Positions 53,731-63,942 of a stretch of DNA of 64,000 nt are shown one piece after another. This DNA comes from an uncultured Bacteroidota bacterium. Lineage in GTDB: Bacteria > Bacteroidota > Bacteroidia > Flavobacteriales > Flavobacteriaceae. Position numbers and translations under genes: made by a program. How positions within the stretch are numbered: position 1 is the first letter of the stretch; each line of letters opens with the position of its first letter. Under the pieces are notes generated by a model. That model searched no databases and was not told the DNA's origin. It saw nothing but the letters and a program-made list of their open reading frames with translations. The stretch covers positions 1 through 64,000 of the forward strand of contig CAJXTX010000001.1 in the NCBI GenBank assembly GCA_913060705.1, read 5' to 3'.

Positions 53731-56069
53731 TGAAGTGTTTTGTTAATCCAGAACAGGAGCGTTGGGACGACTTAATCGAGCGTCCGACACGAGATTATAG
53801 TGAGCTTAATACTCTAGTCGAGGGTGTCTTTCAGGAGGTTGAGCGTCGAGGAGATGAGGCCCTCATTCAATTGGCACTTAAATACGATAAGGTTGAGCTG
53901 TCTGCACTTCGAATTAGTGCTTCAGAAATAGATGGGGCAGACCAAAAACTCTCATCAGAACTAAAAGATGCTATTCAGACTGCAGCAAAAAATATTAGGC
54001 ACTTTCATGAGGCACAACGCACTCCGGAGGTATTTATAGAAACACAAAAGGGTGTTTCATGTTGGCAAAAAAAGACACCTATAGAAAAGGTTGGTATTTA
54101 TATTCCCGGAGGAACAGCTCCTTTGTTTTCTACAGTTTTAATGCTCGCTATCCCAGCCGCCATTGCGGGCTGTGAAGAAATTGTACTCTGCACCCCACAG
54201 CAAGCAGATAGGCCTATTGCTCCTGAAATTTTATATGCCGCAAAGTTATGTGGAGTTTCATCCGTTCACCCTTTAGGCGGAGTTCAAGCTATTGCTGCAA
54301 TGGCTATTGGTACTGAATCTGTTTCTAAAGTTTTCAAGATTTTTGGCCCTGGAAATCAATATGTCACGGCTGCAAAACAGTACGCGGCTCAAAAATGGGC
54401 AGCCATTGATATGCCTGCTGGCCCCAGTGAATTGTTGGTTTATGGAGATGAGACCTCTATACCTTCTTTCATAGCAGCTGACTTATTAAGTCAAGCCGAG
54501 CACGGTTCTGACAGCCAGGTTGTATTGGTTACTACCGATGCTACGCTTTCTGAAAAAGTGAATAAGGAGCTTGAAGTACAGCTTGAATCTCTGAGTCGAA
54601 AAGGGTTCGCTCAAGATGCCTTAGAACATAGCAGAACACTTATTTTCAGTGATACTACGACTGCTGCTGACTTTATCAATTATTATGCACCAGAGCATTA
54701 TATCATTGCTAGTGAGCACCCTGAGGTTATGCTTGATCAGGTAAAGAACGCCGGATCGGTTTTTGTTGGTAATTATACTCCTGAAAGTGCAGGCGATTAT
54801 GCTTCTGGAACGAATCACACATTACCAACCAATGGATTTGCAAGACAATATAGTGGTGTAAACCTAGACAGTTATCTAAAGGCAATAACATTTCAACGCA
54901 TTAGTCCTCAGGGTATTGCAACACTCGGACCTACAATAGAGCAGATGGCTCGAGCTGAATCTTTAACGGCTCATGAAAGAGCTGTCACTAAACGCCTTGA
55001 GTTCCTTAAAGAGGTGCCTGTTCAAGAACAAAAGTTCACCATTAAGGATCGAATTCAACCTCATTTGAGAACGGCAGAAGTTTACAGTTCTGCTAGAGAT
55101 GAATTTAAAAAGGATAGCAAAGACTACATCTGGTTAGATGCAAACGAGAATCCGTTTAATACGGATTACAATCGTTATCCTGATCCGCAACAACTAGTAT
55201 TGAAAGAGAAACTAGCCGAAATATGGAAGGTTGATCTCAGCCAACTCTTCATCGGTAATGGCAGTGACGAGGTACTAGAATTGTTATTTCAGTTGTTTGC
55301 AAGGCCTTCCAAAAGCAATGTTGTAGCCATTGACCCCTCATATGGCATGTATCAAGTCTTAGCAGAAAAATACAACGTTGATTATCGTCGAGTGGGTTTA
55401 AATGAACAATTCGATCTCAGTGCAAAAGAATTGTTACTTAGGGTAGACCCAATGACGGCTATGGTGTTCATCTGTTCACCTAATAATCCAACGGGGAATC
55501 ATTTGGATGTTGAGCAAATTATTCAAGTTATTGAACAAGCCAACACCCTTGTGGTAGTAGATGAAGCTTATGTTGACTTTAGTGAGCGTCCTTCGCTTGT
55601 GCAATTACTAGGGAAGTATTCAAATCTAATCGTGGTACGAACACTTTCTAAGGCCTATGGGTTAGCAGGTGCGCGACTTGGTATAGCAGTAACATCTTCA
55701 GAATTGGTCAATTGGATGAACCGTATTAAACCTCCGTATAATGTAAATACATTGAGTCAAAGGGCTGCTTTAGAACGCCTAAATGCAACAAACGAAGTTG
55801 CTCAAGAAATCGCCTTGCTCAAGGAACAAAGGGATGATTTAATAAAGGCTCTTGAACTATGTCCTTGGGTGTTTAAGGTGTTTCCATCGGATTCTAATTT
55901 TCTATTAGTACGCGTAGATGACGCTAAAACTAGATACAATGAGCTGGTTGAAAAGGGTTTTGTTGTTCGCAATAGAAGCACTCAATTCAACTGCGAGAAT
56001 ACCCTTAGAATTTCAGTCGGAACAGTTGAAGAAAACAAGAACTTAATCTCATATCTAACAGAGAGGTAG
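53730..56069 (+). CDS. hisD-hisC: fused histidinol dehydrogenase / histidinol-phosphate aminotransferase
   Basis: A single 779-residue frame. Residues about 1-430 are HisD: IYIPGGTAPLFSTVLM, FGPGNQYVTAAKQ, QAEHGSDSQV (zinc), and catalytic APEH near Glu322/His323. Residues about 445-779 are HisC: LDANENPF, CSPNNPTGN, VDEAYVDFS and the PLP lysine in TLSKAYGLAGARLG (Lys641). A short linker (about LKEVPVQEQKFTIKDR) joins them with no stop codon. Both active sites look complete. HisC acts two steps and HisD the last two steps of the pathway, separated by HisB phosphatase. In most Bacteroidota the two are separate adjacent genes. Confidence 0.95.
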   Translation: MKCFVNPEQERWDDLIERPTRDYSELNTLVEGVFQEVERRGDEALIQLALKYDKVELSALRISASEIDGADQKLSSELKDAIQTAAKNIRHFHEAQRTPEVFIETQKGVSCWQKKTPIEKVGIYIPGGTAPLFSTVLMLAIPAAIAGCEEIVLCTPQQADRPIAPEILYAAKLCGVSSVHPLGGVQAIAAMAIGTESVSKVFKIFGPGNQYVTAAKQYAAQKWAAIDMPAGPSELLVYGDETSIPSFIAADLLSQAEHGSDSQVVLVTTDATLSEKVNKELEVQLESLSRKGFAQDALEHSRTLIFSDTTTAADFINYYAPEHYIIASEHPEVMLDQVKNAGSVFVGNYTPESAGDYASGTNHTLPTNGFARQYSGVNLDSYLKAITFQRISPQGIATLGPTIEQMARAESLTAHERAVTKRLEFLKEVPVQEQKFTIKDRIQPHLRTAEVYSSARDEFKKDSKDYIWLDANENPFNTDYNRYPDPQQLVLKEKLAEIWKVDLSQLFIGNGSDEVLELLFQLFARPSKSNVVAIDPSYGMYQVLAEKYNVDYRRVGLNEQFDLSAKELLLRVDPMTAMVFICSPNNPTGNHLDVEQIIQVIEQANTLVVVDEAYVDFSERPSLVQLLGKYSNLIVVRTLSKAYGLAGARLGIAVTSSELVNWMNRIKPPYNVNTLSQRAALERLNATNEVAQEIALLKEQRDDLIKALELCPWVFKVFPSDSNFLLVRVDDAKTRYNELVEKGFVVRNRSTQFNCENTLRISVGTVEENKNLISYLTER

Positions 56070-56070
56070 C

Positions 56071-57201
56071 ATGAAAAAAATACTATTTGTTGATCGTGAT
56101 GGCACGTTGATTAAAGAGCCAAAAGACTATCAGGTAGATCACATTGACAAGCTTGAATTTTTAAAGGGAGTTGTGTCGAATCTGAATAAGATTCAACGCC
56201 AACTGGGTTATACGCTTGTAATGATCACAAATCAAGATGGATTGGGTACTTCTAGTTTTCCTGAAGCTGATTTTTGGCCAGCACATAATGCCATGATCCG
56301 GATGTTAGAAAGCGAAGGAGTACATTTTGAGAATGTATATATCGACAAGAGCTTCGCTAAAAATCCATCAGACACCCGTAAACCATCGACTAAGTTGTTA
56401 GAGGGGTATTTAACCCAAGGATTTGATCTAGAAAACAGCTTTGTAATCGGCGATAGGCTCACCGACGTAGAACTAGCCTATAACCTTGGAATTCGTGCAA
56501 TAACGATCAACTTGAATACATTAGGAGATCAAGAAGTAAAAGCGAGTCCGAAGAAGCTAGAAGAAATCATAGTGACCAAAGCAAACGATTGGGGAGCTAT
56601 TTATCTTCAGTTAGCGAGCCTTAGTCGAAAGGTTATTCACCAGCGCACTACAAACGAAACAAAAATTGAAATCGCATTAGATCTTGATAGTAATGATCCG
56701 GCACAGATTGACACCGGAATTGGATTTTTTGATCACATGCTTGAGCAATTGGCTAAACACGCTCAAATTTCGTTGACCTTAACGTGTAAAGGAGACTTGC
56801 ATATCGATGAGCACCATACTGTAGAAGATACCGCGATTGCATTGGGAGAGGCCTTTAAAAAAGCTTTAGGAAATAAGGCCGGAATTGAACGTTATGGGTA
56901 TACCCTCCCAATGGACGATTGCCTCGCTCAAGTGGCGCTCGATTTCGGTGGAAGGCCATGGCTGATGTGGGATGCCAAATTTCAGAGAGAGAAAATAGGA
57001 GAGTTACCCACAGAGATGTTCTTTCATTTTTTCAAATCATTCGCTGATGCCTCAGGAGCCAATCTAAACATAAAGGCTAGTGGTATCAATGAACATCATA
57101 AAATCGAAGCGATCTTCAAGGCTTTCGCTAAATCAGTTAAAATGGCTATACGTAAGGATGTATCACATATGCAATTGCCTAGTACAAAGGGATTGTTATG
57201 A
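56071..57201 (+). CDS. hisB: bifunctional histidinol-phosphatase / imidazoleglycerol-phosphate dehydratase
   Basis: A 376-residue two-domain enzyme. Residues about 1-165 form a HAD phosphatase with VDRDGTLI (Asp8, Asp10), MITNQDGLG and GDRLTDVELA. Residues about 190-376 are IGP dehydratase with metal-binding GFFDHMLEQLAKHA, DEHHTVEDTAIALG and NEHHKIEAIFKAFAK. The zinc-binding Cys/His cluster that E. coli HisB carries is absent here: the region reads IDKSFAKNPSDTRKP. It starts one base after hisD-hisC. Confidence 0.96.
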   Translation: MKKILFVDRDGTLIKEPKDYQVDHIDKLEFLKGVVSNLNKIQRQLGYTLVMITNQDGLGTSSFPEADFWPAHNAMIRMLESEGVHFENVYIDKSFAKNPSDTRKPSTKLLEGYLTQGFDLENSFVIGDRLTDVELAYNLGIRAITINLNTLGDQEVKASPKKLEEIIVTKANDWGAIYLQLASLSRKVIHQRTTNETKIEIALDLDSNDPAQIDTGIGFFDHMLEQLAKHAQISLTLTCKGDLHIDEHHTVEDTAIALGEAFKKALGNKAGIERYGYTLPMDDCLAQVALDFGGRPWLMWDAKFQREKIGELPTEMFFHFFKSFADASGANLNIKASGINEHHKIEAIFKAFAKSVKMAIRKDVSHMQLPSTKGLL

Positions 57202-57785
57202 GAAATGAAGTCGTCATAGTAGACTACGGAGTAGGAAACGTTCAAAGTATCCGTTTTGCTTTGAACCGATTGGGATGTGAAGGTGTGTTAACTTCAGACG
57301 TTCAAACCATTGAAACTGCCAAACACGTTATATTTCCTGGTGTTGGACACGCAGAAGTTGCTGCAAAACAACTTAAGGCCTCAGGCTTAGACAGCGTATT
57401 GAAACAGTTGACTCAACCCGTATTAGGCATCTGTTTAGGAATGCAACTGATGTGTACATCTTCTGAAGAAGGAGACACAACGGGTTTAGGGTTATTTGAC
57501 CTCGAGATTAAGCGATTCGATGAAGGGCTAAAAGTACCTTGCGTAGGATGGAACAAACTTGAGCAACTTAATTCACCCTTATTTACTGGACTAGAGCCTC
57601 AAAATCATGTTTACTTTGTTCATAGCTATTACGCTCCTCTCTCAGAGCAAACAATAGCTGTCGCTAACTATGGGCTGTCTTATAGCGCTGCCTTACAAAA
57701 TGACAATTTTTTTGGGGTGCAATTCCACCCTGAACGAAGTGGAGAGGTTGGAGAACAAATTTTGAAGAACTTTTTAAACCTATGA
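57198..57785 (+). CDS. hisH: imidazole glycerol phosphate synthase, glutaminase subunit
   Basis: A 195-residue class I glutamine amidotransferase that feeds ammonia to HisF. Catalytic Cys79 is in LGICLGMQLM, and His177/Glu179 in VQFHPERSG complete the triad. It overlaps the hisB stop by 4 bases (ATGA) and the hisA start by 4 bases, so translation is tightly coupled. Confidence 0.97.
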   Translation: MRNEVVIVDYGVGNVQSIRFALNRLGCEGVLTSDVQTIETAKHVIFPGVGHAEVAAKQLKASGLDSVLKQLTQPVLGICLGMQLMCTSSEEGDTTGLGLFDLEIKRFDEGLKVPCVGWNKLEQLNSPLFTGLEPQNHVYFVHSYYAPLSEQTIAVANYGLSYSAALQNDNFFGVQFHPERSGEVGEQILKNFLNL

Positions 57786-58510
57786 GAACTATTATTATAC
57801 CAGCAATTGATTTGATTGCGGGTAAATGTGTGCGATTGACGAAAGGCGATTACAGCTCAGCAAAAATTTACGACAACAATCCGGTTGATGTGGCGATGAG
57901 ATTTGAAGATCTCGGCGTAACACACTTACATGTCGTGGATCTTGATGGAGCTCGAGAAAAACACATTGTAAACTATAAGGTCTTAGAGCAACTCGCCTCA
58001 AAGACAAGTATGCGAATAGATTTCGGGGGCGGGGTTCAAAGTAGCGAAGATTTAAAGATTGCTTTTGAAAGCGGTGCTGATCAGGTAACAGGAGGGAGTA
58101 TTGCCGTTAAAAATCCCAAATTATTCGAGCAATGGATTCAAGAGTATTCTTCAGAGCGTATCCTATTAGGAGCTGATTCGCATCACGAGCAAATTGCCGT
58201 TTCAGGTTGGCAGGAGGCTTCCGAATTGAAGGTAGAACCCTTTATTCGCGATTACATTGAGAAAGGAATCCAGACGGTCATTGCTACCGATATAGCAAAG
58301 GATGGGATGTTACAAGGACCCTCATTATCCTTATACGAATCACTAATACAAGCTATTGATCGGCCATGGAATTTGATTGCAAGTGGAGGGGTAAGATCCA
58401 TTGAAGATATTGAATCCTTGAGTCGCATCGGTTGCTACGGAGCCATTGTAGGAAAAGCGATTTACGAAGAAACATTGAAATTGGAAGAAATTAAAAGTTA
58501 CAATTCATAG
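57782..58510 (+). CDS. hisA: ProFAR isomerase
   Basis: A 242-residue beta/alpha barrel isomerase converting ProFAR to PRFAR. The first catalytic Asp is in [18 protein letters not shown] and the second in [16 protein letters not shown]. Phosphate-binding loops FGGGVQS and [12 protein letters not shown] are present. hisF follows by one base. Confidence 0.97.
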   Translation: MRTIIIPAIDLIAGKCVRLTKGDYSSAKIYDNNPVDVAMRFEDLGVTHLHVVDLDGAREKHIVNYKVLEQLASKTSMRIDFGGGVQSSEDLKIAFESGADQVTGGSIAVKNPKLFEQWIQEYSSERILLGADSHHEQIAVSGWQEASELKVEPFIRDYIEKGIQTVIATDIAKDGMLQGPSLSLYESLIQAIDRPWNLIASGGVRSIEDIESLSRIGCYGAIVGKAIYEETLKLEEIKSYNS

Positions 58511-58511
58511 G

Positions 58512-59267
58512 ATGGTAGCTAAACGCATAATCCCCTGTTTGGATATATTAGGCGGTAGAACTGTGAAAGGCGTGAATTTCGTAGGTCTGAAGGACGCTGG
58601 AGACCCCGTAGTTTTAGCCTCAATGTACAGTGAAAAAGGTGCAGACGAACTCGTTTTCTTAGACATATCAGCAACCGAAGAACAAAGAGATGCTTTCGAA
58701 CCTTTGGTTTATGAAGTAGCCAAGACCCTTTCTATTCCTTTTACGGTAGGGGGAGGGATAAGATCCGTTGAAAAGGTGGGTCGTTTATTGCACCAGGGAG
58801 TTGATAAGGTTTCAGTCAATTCTTCAGCGGTTATGAATCCAGAGTTAGTGAGTCAAATCTCTAATGTTTATGGATCACAATGTCTAGTTGTGGCCATTGA
58901 TGCCAGATTTGAAAACGGAGATTGGTGGGTGTATACGACAGGAGGAAAAAAGAAAACTAATCTTAAACTACTATCCTGGGCTAAAGAATGTGAAGAACGC
59001 GGTGCTGGAGAGATTTTATTTACCTCAATGGACCACGACGGGACAAAGGCAGGTTTTGCAAACGATGTCCTTTCTGAGTTATCGCAATGCTTAAGTATCC
59101 CCATTATTGCCTCTGGAGGAGCTGGCACTATTCAAGATTTTATAAATGTATTTTCAAATGGAAAGGCCGATGCTGCGTTGGCGGCTAGTGTCTTTCATTT
59201 TGAGGAAATTGAGATTCAACAATTAAAACAAGAATTGGCTTCTGCCCATATACCCGTGCGCCTATGA
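58512..59267 (+). CDS. hisF: imidazole glycerol phosphate synthase, cyclase subunit
   Basis: A 251-residue beta/alpha barrel that makes imidazole glycerol phosphate and AICAR with ammonia from His[20 protein letters not shown] carries the first catalytic Asp and [22 protein letters not shown] the second. Phosphate loops VGGGIRS and [12 protein letters not shown] are intact. Overlaps hisIE by 4 bases. Confidence 0.97.
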   Translation: MVAKRIIPCLDILGGRTVKGVNFVGLKDAGDPVVLASMYSEKGADELVFLDISATEEQRDAFEPLVYEVAKTLSIPFTVGGGIRSVEKVGRLLHQGVDKVSVNSSAVMNPELVSQISNVYGSQCLVVAIDARFENGDWWVYTTGGKKKTNLKLLSWAKECEERGAGEILFTSMDHDGTKAGFANDVLSELSQCLSIPIIASGGAGTIQDFINVFSNGKADAALAASVFHFEEIEIQQLKQELASAHIPVRL

Positions 59268-59857
59268 AAACGCCTGATTTTACTAAAAACAACTTGATAC
59301 CTGCGATCATTCAAGACGCGACAACCCGCAATGTCTTAATGCAGGGTTATATGAATGAAGAGGCCTTTCAAAAAACACTTGAATCGAACAAGGTATGGTT
59401 TTACTCCCGTTCTAAACAACGCCTTTGGATGAAGGGAGAAACGAGTGAGAATACCCTTGATTATGTATCGCACCAAATCGATTGTGATGCGGATAGCATC
59501 TTGATTCAAGCCCATCCCAATGGACCGGTATGTCACACAGGAAGTGCCACCTGTTTTAAGGATGAAAATTCCACCGGGCTTCAATTTTTGAACACCCTTA
59601 AAAGTATTATTCAACAACGTCGTCAAAACCCTGACACAAAAAGTTATGTCAGCTCACTTTTCGCCAAGGGCACCAATAAGATCGCACAAAAGGTCGGAGA
59701 GGAGGCTGTAGAAGTAGTTATTGAGGCCAAGGACACGAACGATGAACTGTTCTTAAATGAATCTGCTGATTTGTTATTTCACTATATGATTTTATTGGAG
59801 CAAAAGGGATTTACCTTAGAAGATGTAGTAAAAATCCTTGAAGGACGTCATCGATAA
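59264..59857 (+). CDS. hisIE: bifunctional phosphoribosyl-AMP cyclohydrolase / phosphoribosyl-ATP pyrophosphatase
   Basis: A 197-residue enzyme for steps two and three of histidine synthesis. Residues about 1-105 are the cyclohydrolase ([42 protein letters not shown] with zinc Cys). Residues about 106-197 are the pyrophosphatase ([26 protein letters not shown]). It is the last gene of the seven-gene his operon, which thus covers all steps from PRPP and ATP to histidine. Confidence 0.97.
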   Translation: MKTPDFTKNNLIPAIIQDATTRNVLMQGYMNEEAFQKTLESNKVWFYSRSKQRLWMKGETSENTLDYVSHQIDCDADSILIQAHPNGPVCHTGSATCFKDENSTGLQFLNTLKSIIQQRRQNPDTKSYVSSLFAKGTNKIAQKVGEEAVEVVIEAKDTNDELFLNESADLLFHYMILLEQKGFTLEDVVKILEGRHR

Positions 59858-59873
59858 AAGGCGCGTAATATTG

Positions 59874-59881
59874 TATCTTTA
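59874..59881 (+). promoter_or_regulatory. weak -7 promoter element for the VWA gene
   Basis: TATCTTTA has one mismatch to TAnnTTTG and lies 8 bases before the ATG at 59890. It may give independent expression of the VWA/MoxR pair after the his operon. Confidence 0.35.
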
Positions 59882-59889
59882 ATGGTGCT

Positions 59890-61035
59890 ATGAATTTAAA
59901 CGCTGGGTACCGTTTTACGCTAGGAAACGAACAAAACAAGACTCCATTTGAGCGCCTGTACGATATCTTTCAAGAGCTTATCACCCATACTTCAGGAGAT
60001 GTTGACGAGGCTATAGATTGGCTTCGACAATTGGATCGTGAATACGAGCTCACAGACGAAAACTACACCATTGATGACTTTCTTGAAGATCTTTTAGAAA
60101 AAGGATTTTTAAGAGAAGAGTTAGTTCCATCTGGGGGAGATCCGTCTAATGAGGCAAACGAGGCACAGAAGCGGGCCCTAAAGATGACCGCAAAACTAGA
60201 ACGGGAGCTTCGAAAGAGAGCCTTAGAGCAACTTTTTGGAAATCTTAAACGTAAGAGTGCTGGAAATCATAAAACCTCTGCTATAGGTCAGGGTGATCAA
60301 TACTCTGGAGATGTTCGTGAATTCAGGTTTGGAGATAGTATTGAGCACATCGATATGCAAGCTTCGGTTCAGAACGCTATGAGAAATCATGGGCTCGACT
60401 TGAGCAATATGCAAGAAGACGATTTGGTGATTAAAGAGACTGAACACAAGAGTCAAATGAGTACGGTTCTCATGATCGATATCAGTCACAGTATGATACT
60501 CTATGGTGAGGATCGAATCACCCCAGCGAAGAAAGTGGCCATGGCATTGGCCGAAATGATCACCACCCGCTATCCAAAAGACACGCTAGATATATTGGTA
60601 TTTGGAAACGACGCTTGGCCAATCAAAATTGCAGAACTTCCTTATCTCAATGTTGGACCTTATCACACCAATACTGTAGCCGGATTGGATCTTGCTATGA
60701 AGATCCTTGCGCGAAAAAAACATGCCAACAAACAAATCTTCATGATTACGGATGGTAAGCCAAGTTGCTTGCACTTACCAGATGGATCTTATTATAAAAA
60801 CAGTGCAGGCTTAGACCCTGAAATTGTAGCGCAATGTTACAATCGCGCAAGAAATGCAGCAAAAAATAATATTCAAGTTACCACCTTTATGATCGCACAA
60901 GATCCTTACCTCATGGAGTTTGTGCGAAGTTTTACCGAAGCCAATAAAGGGAAAGCTTTTTACACAGGCCTCGATCATTTAGGAGAAATGATTTTTGAGG
61001 ACTATAATGCGAACCGAAAAAGAAGGATTAAATAA
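59890..61035 (+). CDS. VWA domain protein, CoxE-like
   Basis: A 381-residue protein. The N-terminal 160 residues are helical with a charged segment. A von Willebrand factor A domain (about 195-370) has a complete MIDAS: DISHSM (DxSxS), the Thr in NTVAG and the TDGKPS Asp. No signal peptide, so it is cytoplasmic. Such proteins pair with MoxR-type AAA+ ATPases, as in magnesium chelatase, CoxE/CoxD and related chaperone systems. The ATPase follows by 6 bases. Target complex unknown. Confidence 0.87.
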   Translation: MNLNAGYRFTLGNEQNKTPFERLYDIFQELITHTSGDVDEAIDWLRQLDREYELTDENYTIDDFLEDLLEKGFLREELVPSGGDPSNEANEAQKRALKMTAKLERELRKRALEQLFGNLKRKSAGNHKTSAIGQGDQYSGDVREFRFGDSIEHIDMQASVQNAMRNHGLDLSNMQEDDLVIKETEHKSQMSTVLMIDISHSMILYGEDRITPAKKVAMALAEMITTRYPKDTLDILVFGNDAWPIKIAELPYLNVGPYHTNTVAGLDLAMKILARKKHANKQIFMITDGKPSCLHLPDGSYYKNSAGLDPEIVAQCYNRARNAAKNNIQVTTFMIAQDPYLMEFVRSFTEANKGKAFYTGLDHLGEMIFEDYNANRKRRIK

Positions 61036-61041
61036 TCTGCT

Positions 61042-62493
61042 ATGAAAAAGCCAATGACATTGGGCGCTTTGAAAAGTGCTGGATACGAATATCAGACCAT
61101 TAAAGATGAGTTAAGAAAGAATCTGATTGATCGAATCAAAAATGATAAACCGTTGTTTGAAGGTATTATTGGGTATGAACACTCCGTCATTCCTCAATTA
61201 AAAAGAGCCATTCTTTCAAAGCATAATATTAATCTTCTTGGGCTTCGAGGTCAGGCAAAAACTAGAATCGCACGATTAATGACTGAATTGCTCGATGAAG
61301 AAATTCCTGTGGTAAAAGGTTCTCCTATTAACGACGACCCCCTAAAGCCCATTTCTAAATATGCCGTTGAACTCATCCGTGAAAAAGGAGAGGACACACC
61401 CATTGAATGGCTTCATCGATCAGAGCGTTTTTTTGAGAAACTCGCCACGCCTGATGTAAGTGTAGCTGACCTCATTGGAGACATTGATCCAATTAAGGCC
61501 GCAAACCTTAAACTTTCTTATGCTGATGAAGAGGTAATTCATTACGGAATGGTTCCTAGGGCAAATCGGTGCCTCTTTGTCATTAACGAACTTCCTGATC
61601 TGCAGGCCAGAATTCAGGTAGGGCTCTTTTCAATATTGCAAGAAGGAGAAATTCAAATAAGGGGATTTAAATTAAAAATGCCCCTTGATGTTTCTTTTGT
61701 CTTTACGGCAAACCCAGAGGACTACACTAACAGAGGTAGTATTGTCACTCCATTAAAGGACAGGATCGGATCCCAAATACTCACTCACTATCCGAAAACT
61801 ATTGAAATAGCCAAGGAAATAACACGTCAAGAAGCAAAACCAGCCATTGCAGGACTTCACATTAGTGAAGCGGCTCGCGATTTAATTGAAAGTATAGCTT
61901 TCGAAGCTAGAAAGAGTGAATATGTAGATGCTAAGAGTGGGGTATCTGCTCGACTGAGTATAAGTGCCTTTGAAAATGCAATAAGTGGGGCTGAGTTAAG
62001 AATGCTTCAGAATAATGAGTCTGAATCAAGCCTTAGGGTTCTTGATATCATGAATAGTAATTCGGCCATAACCGGAAAGGTTGAGTTGGTTTATGAAGGA
62101 GAACAAGAGGGGGCTGATTTTGTAGCTCAAGAGTTAATTAAGAAGGCTGTTCTCCATCTTTTTGAACAGCATTTTCCAAAGATTGATAAATTAGAAAAGA
62201 AAGGTGTAGCCACTCCTTACGATTCTCTTTACACCTGGTTCTTTGAAAACGACCCTATTGAATTGTTAGATGATGCTCCCGATGATTTTTACCGAAGTGA
62301 ACTTGATCGAATTAAGCCGTTAGATGAGCTGCTTAAAGAGCACTATCCTGATTGTAGTAAAGAGGAACGGTATTTTTTTAAAGAAATCATCCTCTGGGGA
62401 TTAGTCGCTAAAGATAAACTGAATAGTAGCCGTATCGACGACAAAACATCCTTTAACGACCTCTATAACAGTTATTTTTCAGGTTTAGAGTAA
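61042..62493 (+). CDS. MoxR/magnesium-chelatase-like AAA+ ATPase
   Basis: A 483-residue AAA+ ATPase. Walker A GLRGQAKTR is at about 67-75, and Walker B-like LFVINELPDLQ at about 175. TANPEDYTNRGSIVTPLKDRIG supplies sensor 1 and the arginine-finger region. Its length and N-terminal part differ from typical short MoxR and are nearer the ChlI-like group. It works with the VWA partner just upstream, presumably inserting cofactors or remodelling an unidentified protein. Confidence 0.87.
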   Translation: MKKPMTLGALKSAGYEYQTIKDELRKNLIDRIKNDKPLFEGIIGYEHSVIPQLKRAILSKHNINLLGLRGQAKTRIARLMTELLDEEIPVVKGSPINDDPLKPISKYAVELIREKGEDTPIEWLHRSERFFEKLATPDVSVADLIGDIDPIKAANLKLSYADEEVIHYGMVPRANRCLFVINELPDLQARIQVGLFSILQEGEIQIRGFKLKMPLDVSFVFTANPEDYTNRGSIVTPLKDRIGSQILTHYPKTIEIAKEITRQEAKPAIAGLHISEAARDLIESIAFEARKSEYVDAKSGVSARLSISAFENAISGAELRMLQNNESESSLRVLDIMNSNSAITGKVELVYEGEQEGADFVAQELIKKAVLHLFEQHFPKIDKLEKKGVATPYDSLYTWFFENDPIELLDDAPDDFYRSELDRIKPLDELLKEHYPDCSKEERYFFKEIILWGLVAKDKLNSSRIDDKTSFNDLYNSYFSGLE

Positions 62494-62496
62494 GGT

Positions 62497-62913
62497 TTAG
62501 GCGGATAAAACCTGAGCACTAGTGTCTATGAGCTGTATTTGATCTTTCAATCGTTCAATGAGCAGATTCATCATGCGTTTATTTAAAGAGGAAGAGTCTT
62601 CACTATACGTCTCAAATTCTTCCACAGTGAATTGGCCTATAATCATGCCTTTTAATTTGTTCCTGAATTTTTGATCCCGCTGAATACTGTTTTCGATATA
62701 CTCTAATTTTTTGGGAAGACTCAGTTCGTGAAAAACGCTTTTATGTTTCTTGGTGTAATTTTTGAACGCCGATATAAACAGCTCATTCTGAAGTTTAAGG
62801 ATAGGTCTTAAAGTCGCATTTTGAAAATACTCATCCCTACTCATGTTATCATGAATCTTAGAAGTGGGGATCTGTGGGCGCTGCTGAAGAATTTTTTCAG
62901 AACGTGTTGACAT
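62497..62913 (-). CDS. conserved Bacteroidota protein of unknown function
   Basis: A 138-residue soluble, mostly helical protein conserved in flavobacteria as I recall (motifs SKIHDNMSRDEYFQNATLRPI and GMIIGQFTVEEFETY). It is sometimes labelled glyoxalase, but no metal-binding glyoxalase motif is visible. Convergent with the AAA+ gene with a gap of 3 bases and downstream of the sigma factor gene with a gap of 35. Function unknown. Confidence 0.82.
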   Translation of the reverse strand: MSTRSEKILQQRPQIPTSKIHDNMSRDEYFQNATLRPILKLQNELFISAFKNYTKKHKSVFHELSLPKKLEYIENSIQRDQKFRNKLKGMIIGQFTVEEFETYSEDSSSLNKRMMNLLIERLKDQIQLIDTSAQVLSA

Positions 62914-62948
62914 GATTGGGCAAAATTTAGGTTAAAAGGAGAAACCTC

Positions 62949-63812
62949 TTAATCAAGATAGGATTGCAATAGATCGTTTTTTGCTGATTTTCGAAGTTTG
63001 CGAATAGCTTTTTCTCTTATCTGCCTAACCCTTTCACGCGTCAAATCAAAGGCACTCCCTATTTCATCTAATGTCATTGTAGCGTTCTGGCCTATGCCGT
63101 AATACAAACGAAGGACATCAGCCTCTCTTTCTGACAGTGTATCTAAAACACGGTGAATCTCTGTACTCAGCGATTCATTGATAAGATCATGGTCAGGTTG
63201 GGGCGAAACGTCTGATGACATGACATCATATAGGTTTGAATCTTCTCCTTGCTCGAATGGAGCGTCCATCGAAATGTGTCTTCCGGAATTTTTTAAAGAT
63301 TGTTTTACCTCAGTAACTGTCAATCCAAGCTCTTCTGCAATCTCTTCAGCCGATGGGGGACGTTCATGAGCTTGTTCGAGATATGAAAAGGTCTTATTTA
63401 TTTTATTGATTGAACCAATCTTATTCAAGGGCAGACGTACTACACGAGATTGCTCTGCCAAGGCTTGCAGTATGCTCTGACGAATCCACCAAACGGCATA
63501 AGATATAAACTTAAAACCACGTGTTTCATCGAATCGCTGAGCGGCCTTCACTAGGCCTAGATTTCCTTCATTGATAAGGTCGGGAAGCGTTAAGCCTTGA
63601 TTCTGATATTGTTTAGCTACAGAGACTACAAATCTCAGATTGGCATTTACTAAAATTTCAAGCGCTCTTTGGTCACCCTTCTTTATTTTCTGTGCGAGTT
63701 CAACCTCTTCTTCGGCGGTAATTAAATCGATACGGCTGATATCTTGAAGGTACTTATCTAGCGATTTAGATTCTCTATTCGTGACCTGCTTAACGATTTT
63801 AAGTTGTCTCAT
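62949..63812 (-). CDS. rpoD: RNA polymerase sigma factor RpoD-type
   Basis: A 287-residue primary sigma factor. It starts at [25 protein letters not shown]; a frame reaching 63860 exists, but this start matches the usual Bacteroidota RpoD. Region 2 (about 80-130) includes [43 protein letters not shown]. Regions 3 and 4 follow, with the helix-turn-helix [27 protein letters not shown]. It lacks region 1.1 and is the housekeeping type expected to recognise the TAnnTTTG promoters seen throughout the window. Confidence 0.95.
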   Translation of the reverse strand: MRQLKIVKQVTNRESKSLDKYLQDISRIDLITAEEEVELAQKIKKGDQRALEILVNANLRFVVSVAKQYQNQGLTLPDLINEGNLGLVKAAQRFDETRGFKFISYAVWWIRQSILQALAEQSRVVRLPLNKIGSINKINKTFSYLEQAHERPPSAEEIAEELGLTVTEVKQSLKNSGRHISMDAPFEQGEDSNLYDVMSSDVSPQPDHDLINESLSTEIHRVLDTLSEREADVLRLYYGIGQNATMTLDEIGSAFDLTRERVRQIREKAIRKLRKSAKNDLLQSYLD

Positions 63813-63942
63813 GGGCTTGAAATTTGAATACATATTACAACCCTTAATAGGCCTAATCAATAGAACCTTGGTTGGTTTATCAAGAAGTTATCACCAAGCG
63901 ATTTATTTGAATAAAGTCATTCGTACTACATCTATTTATGGC

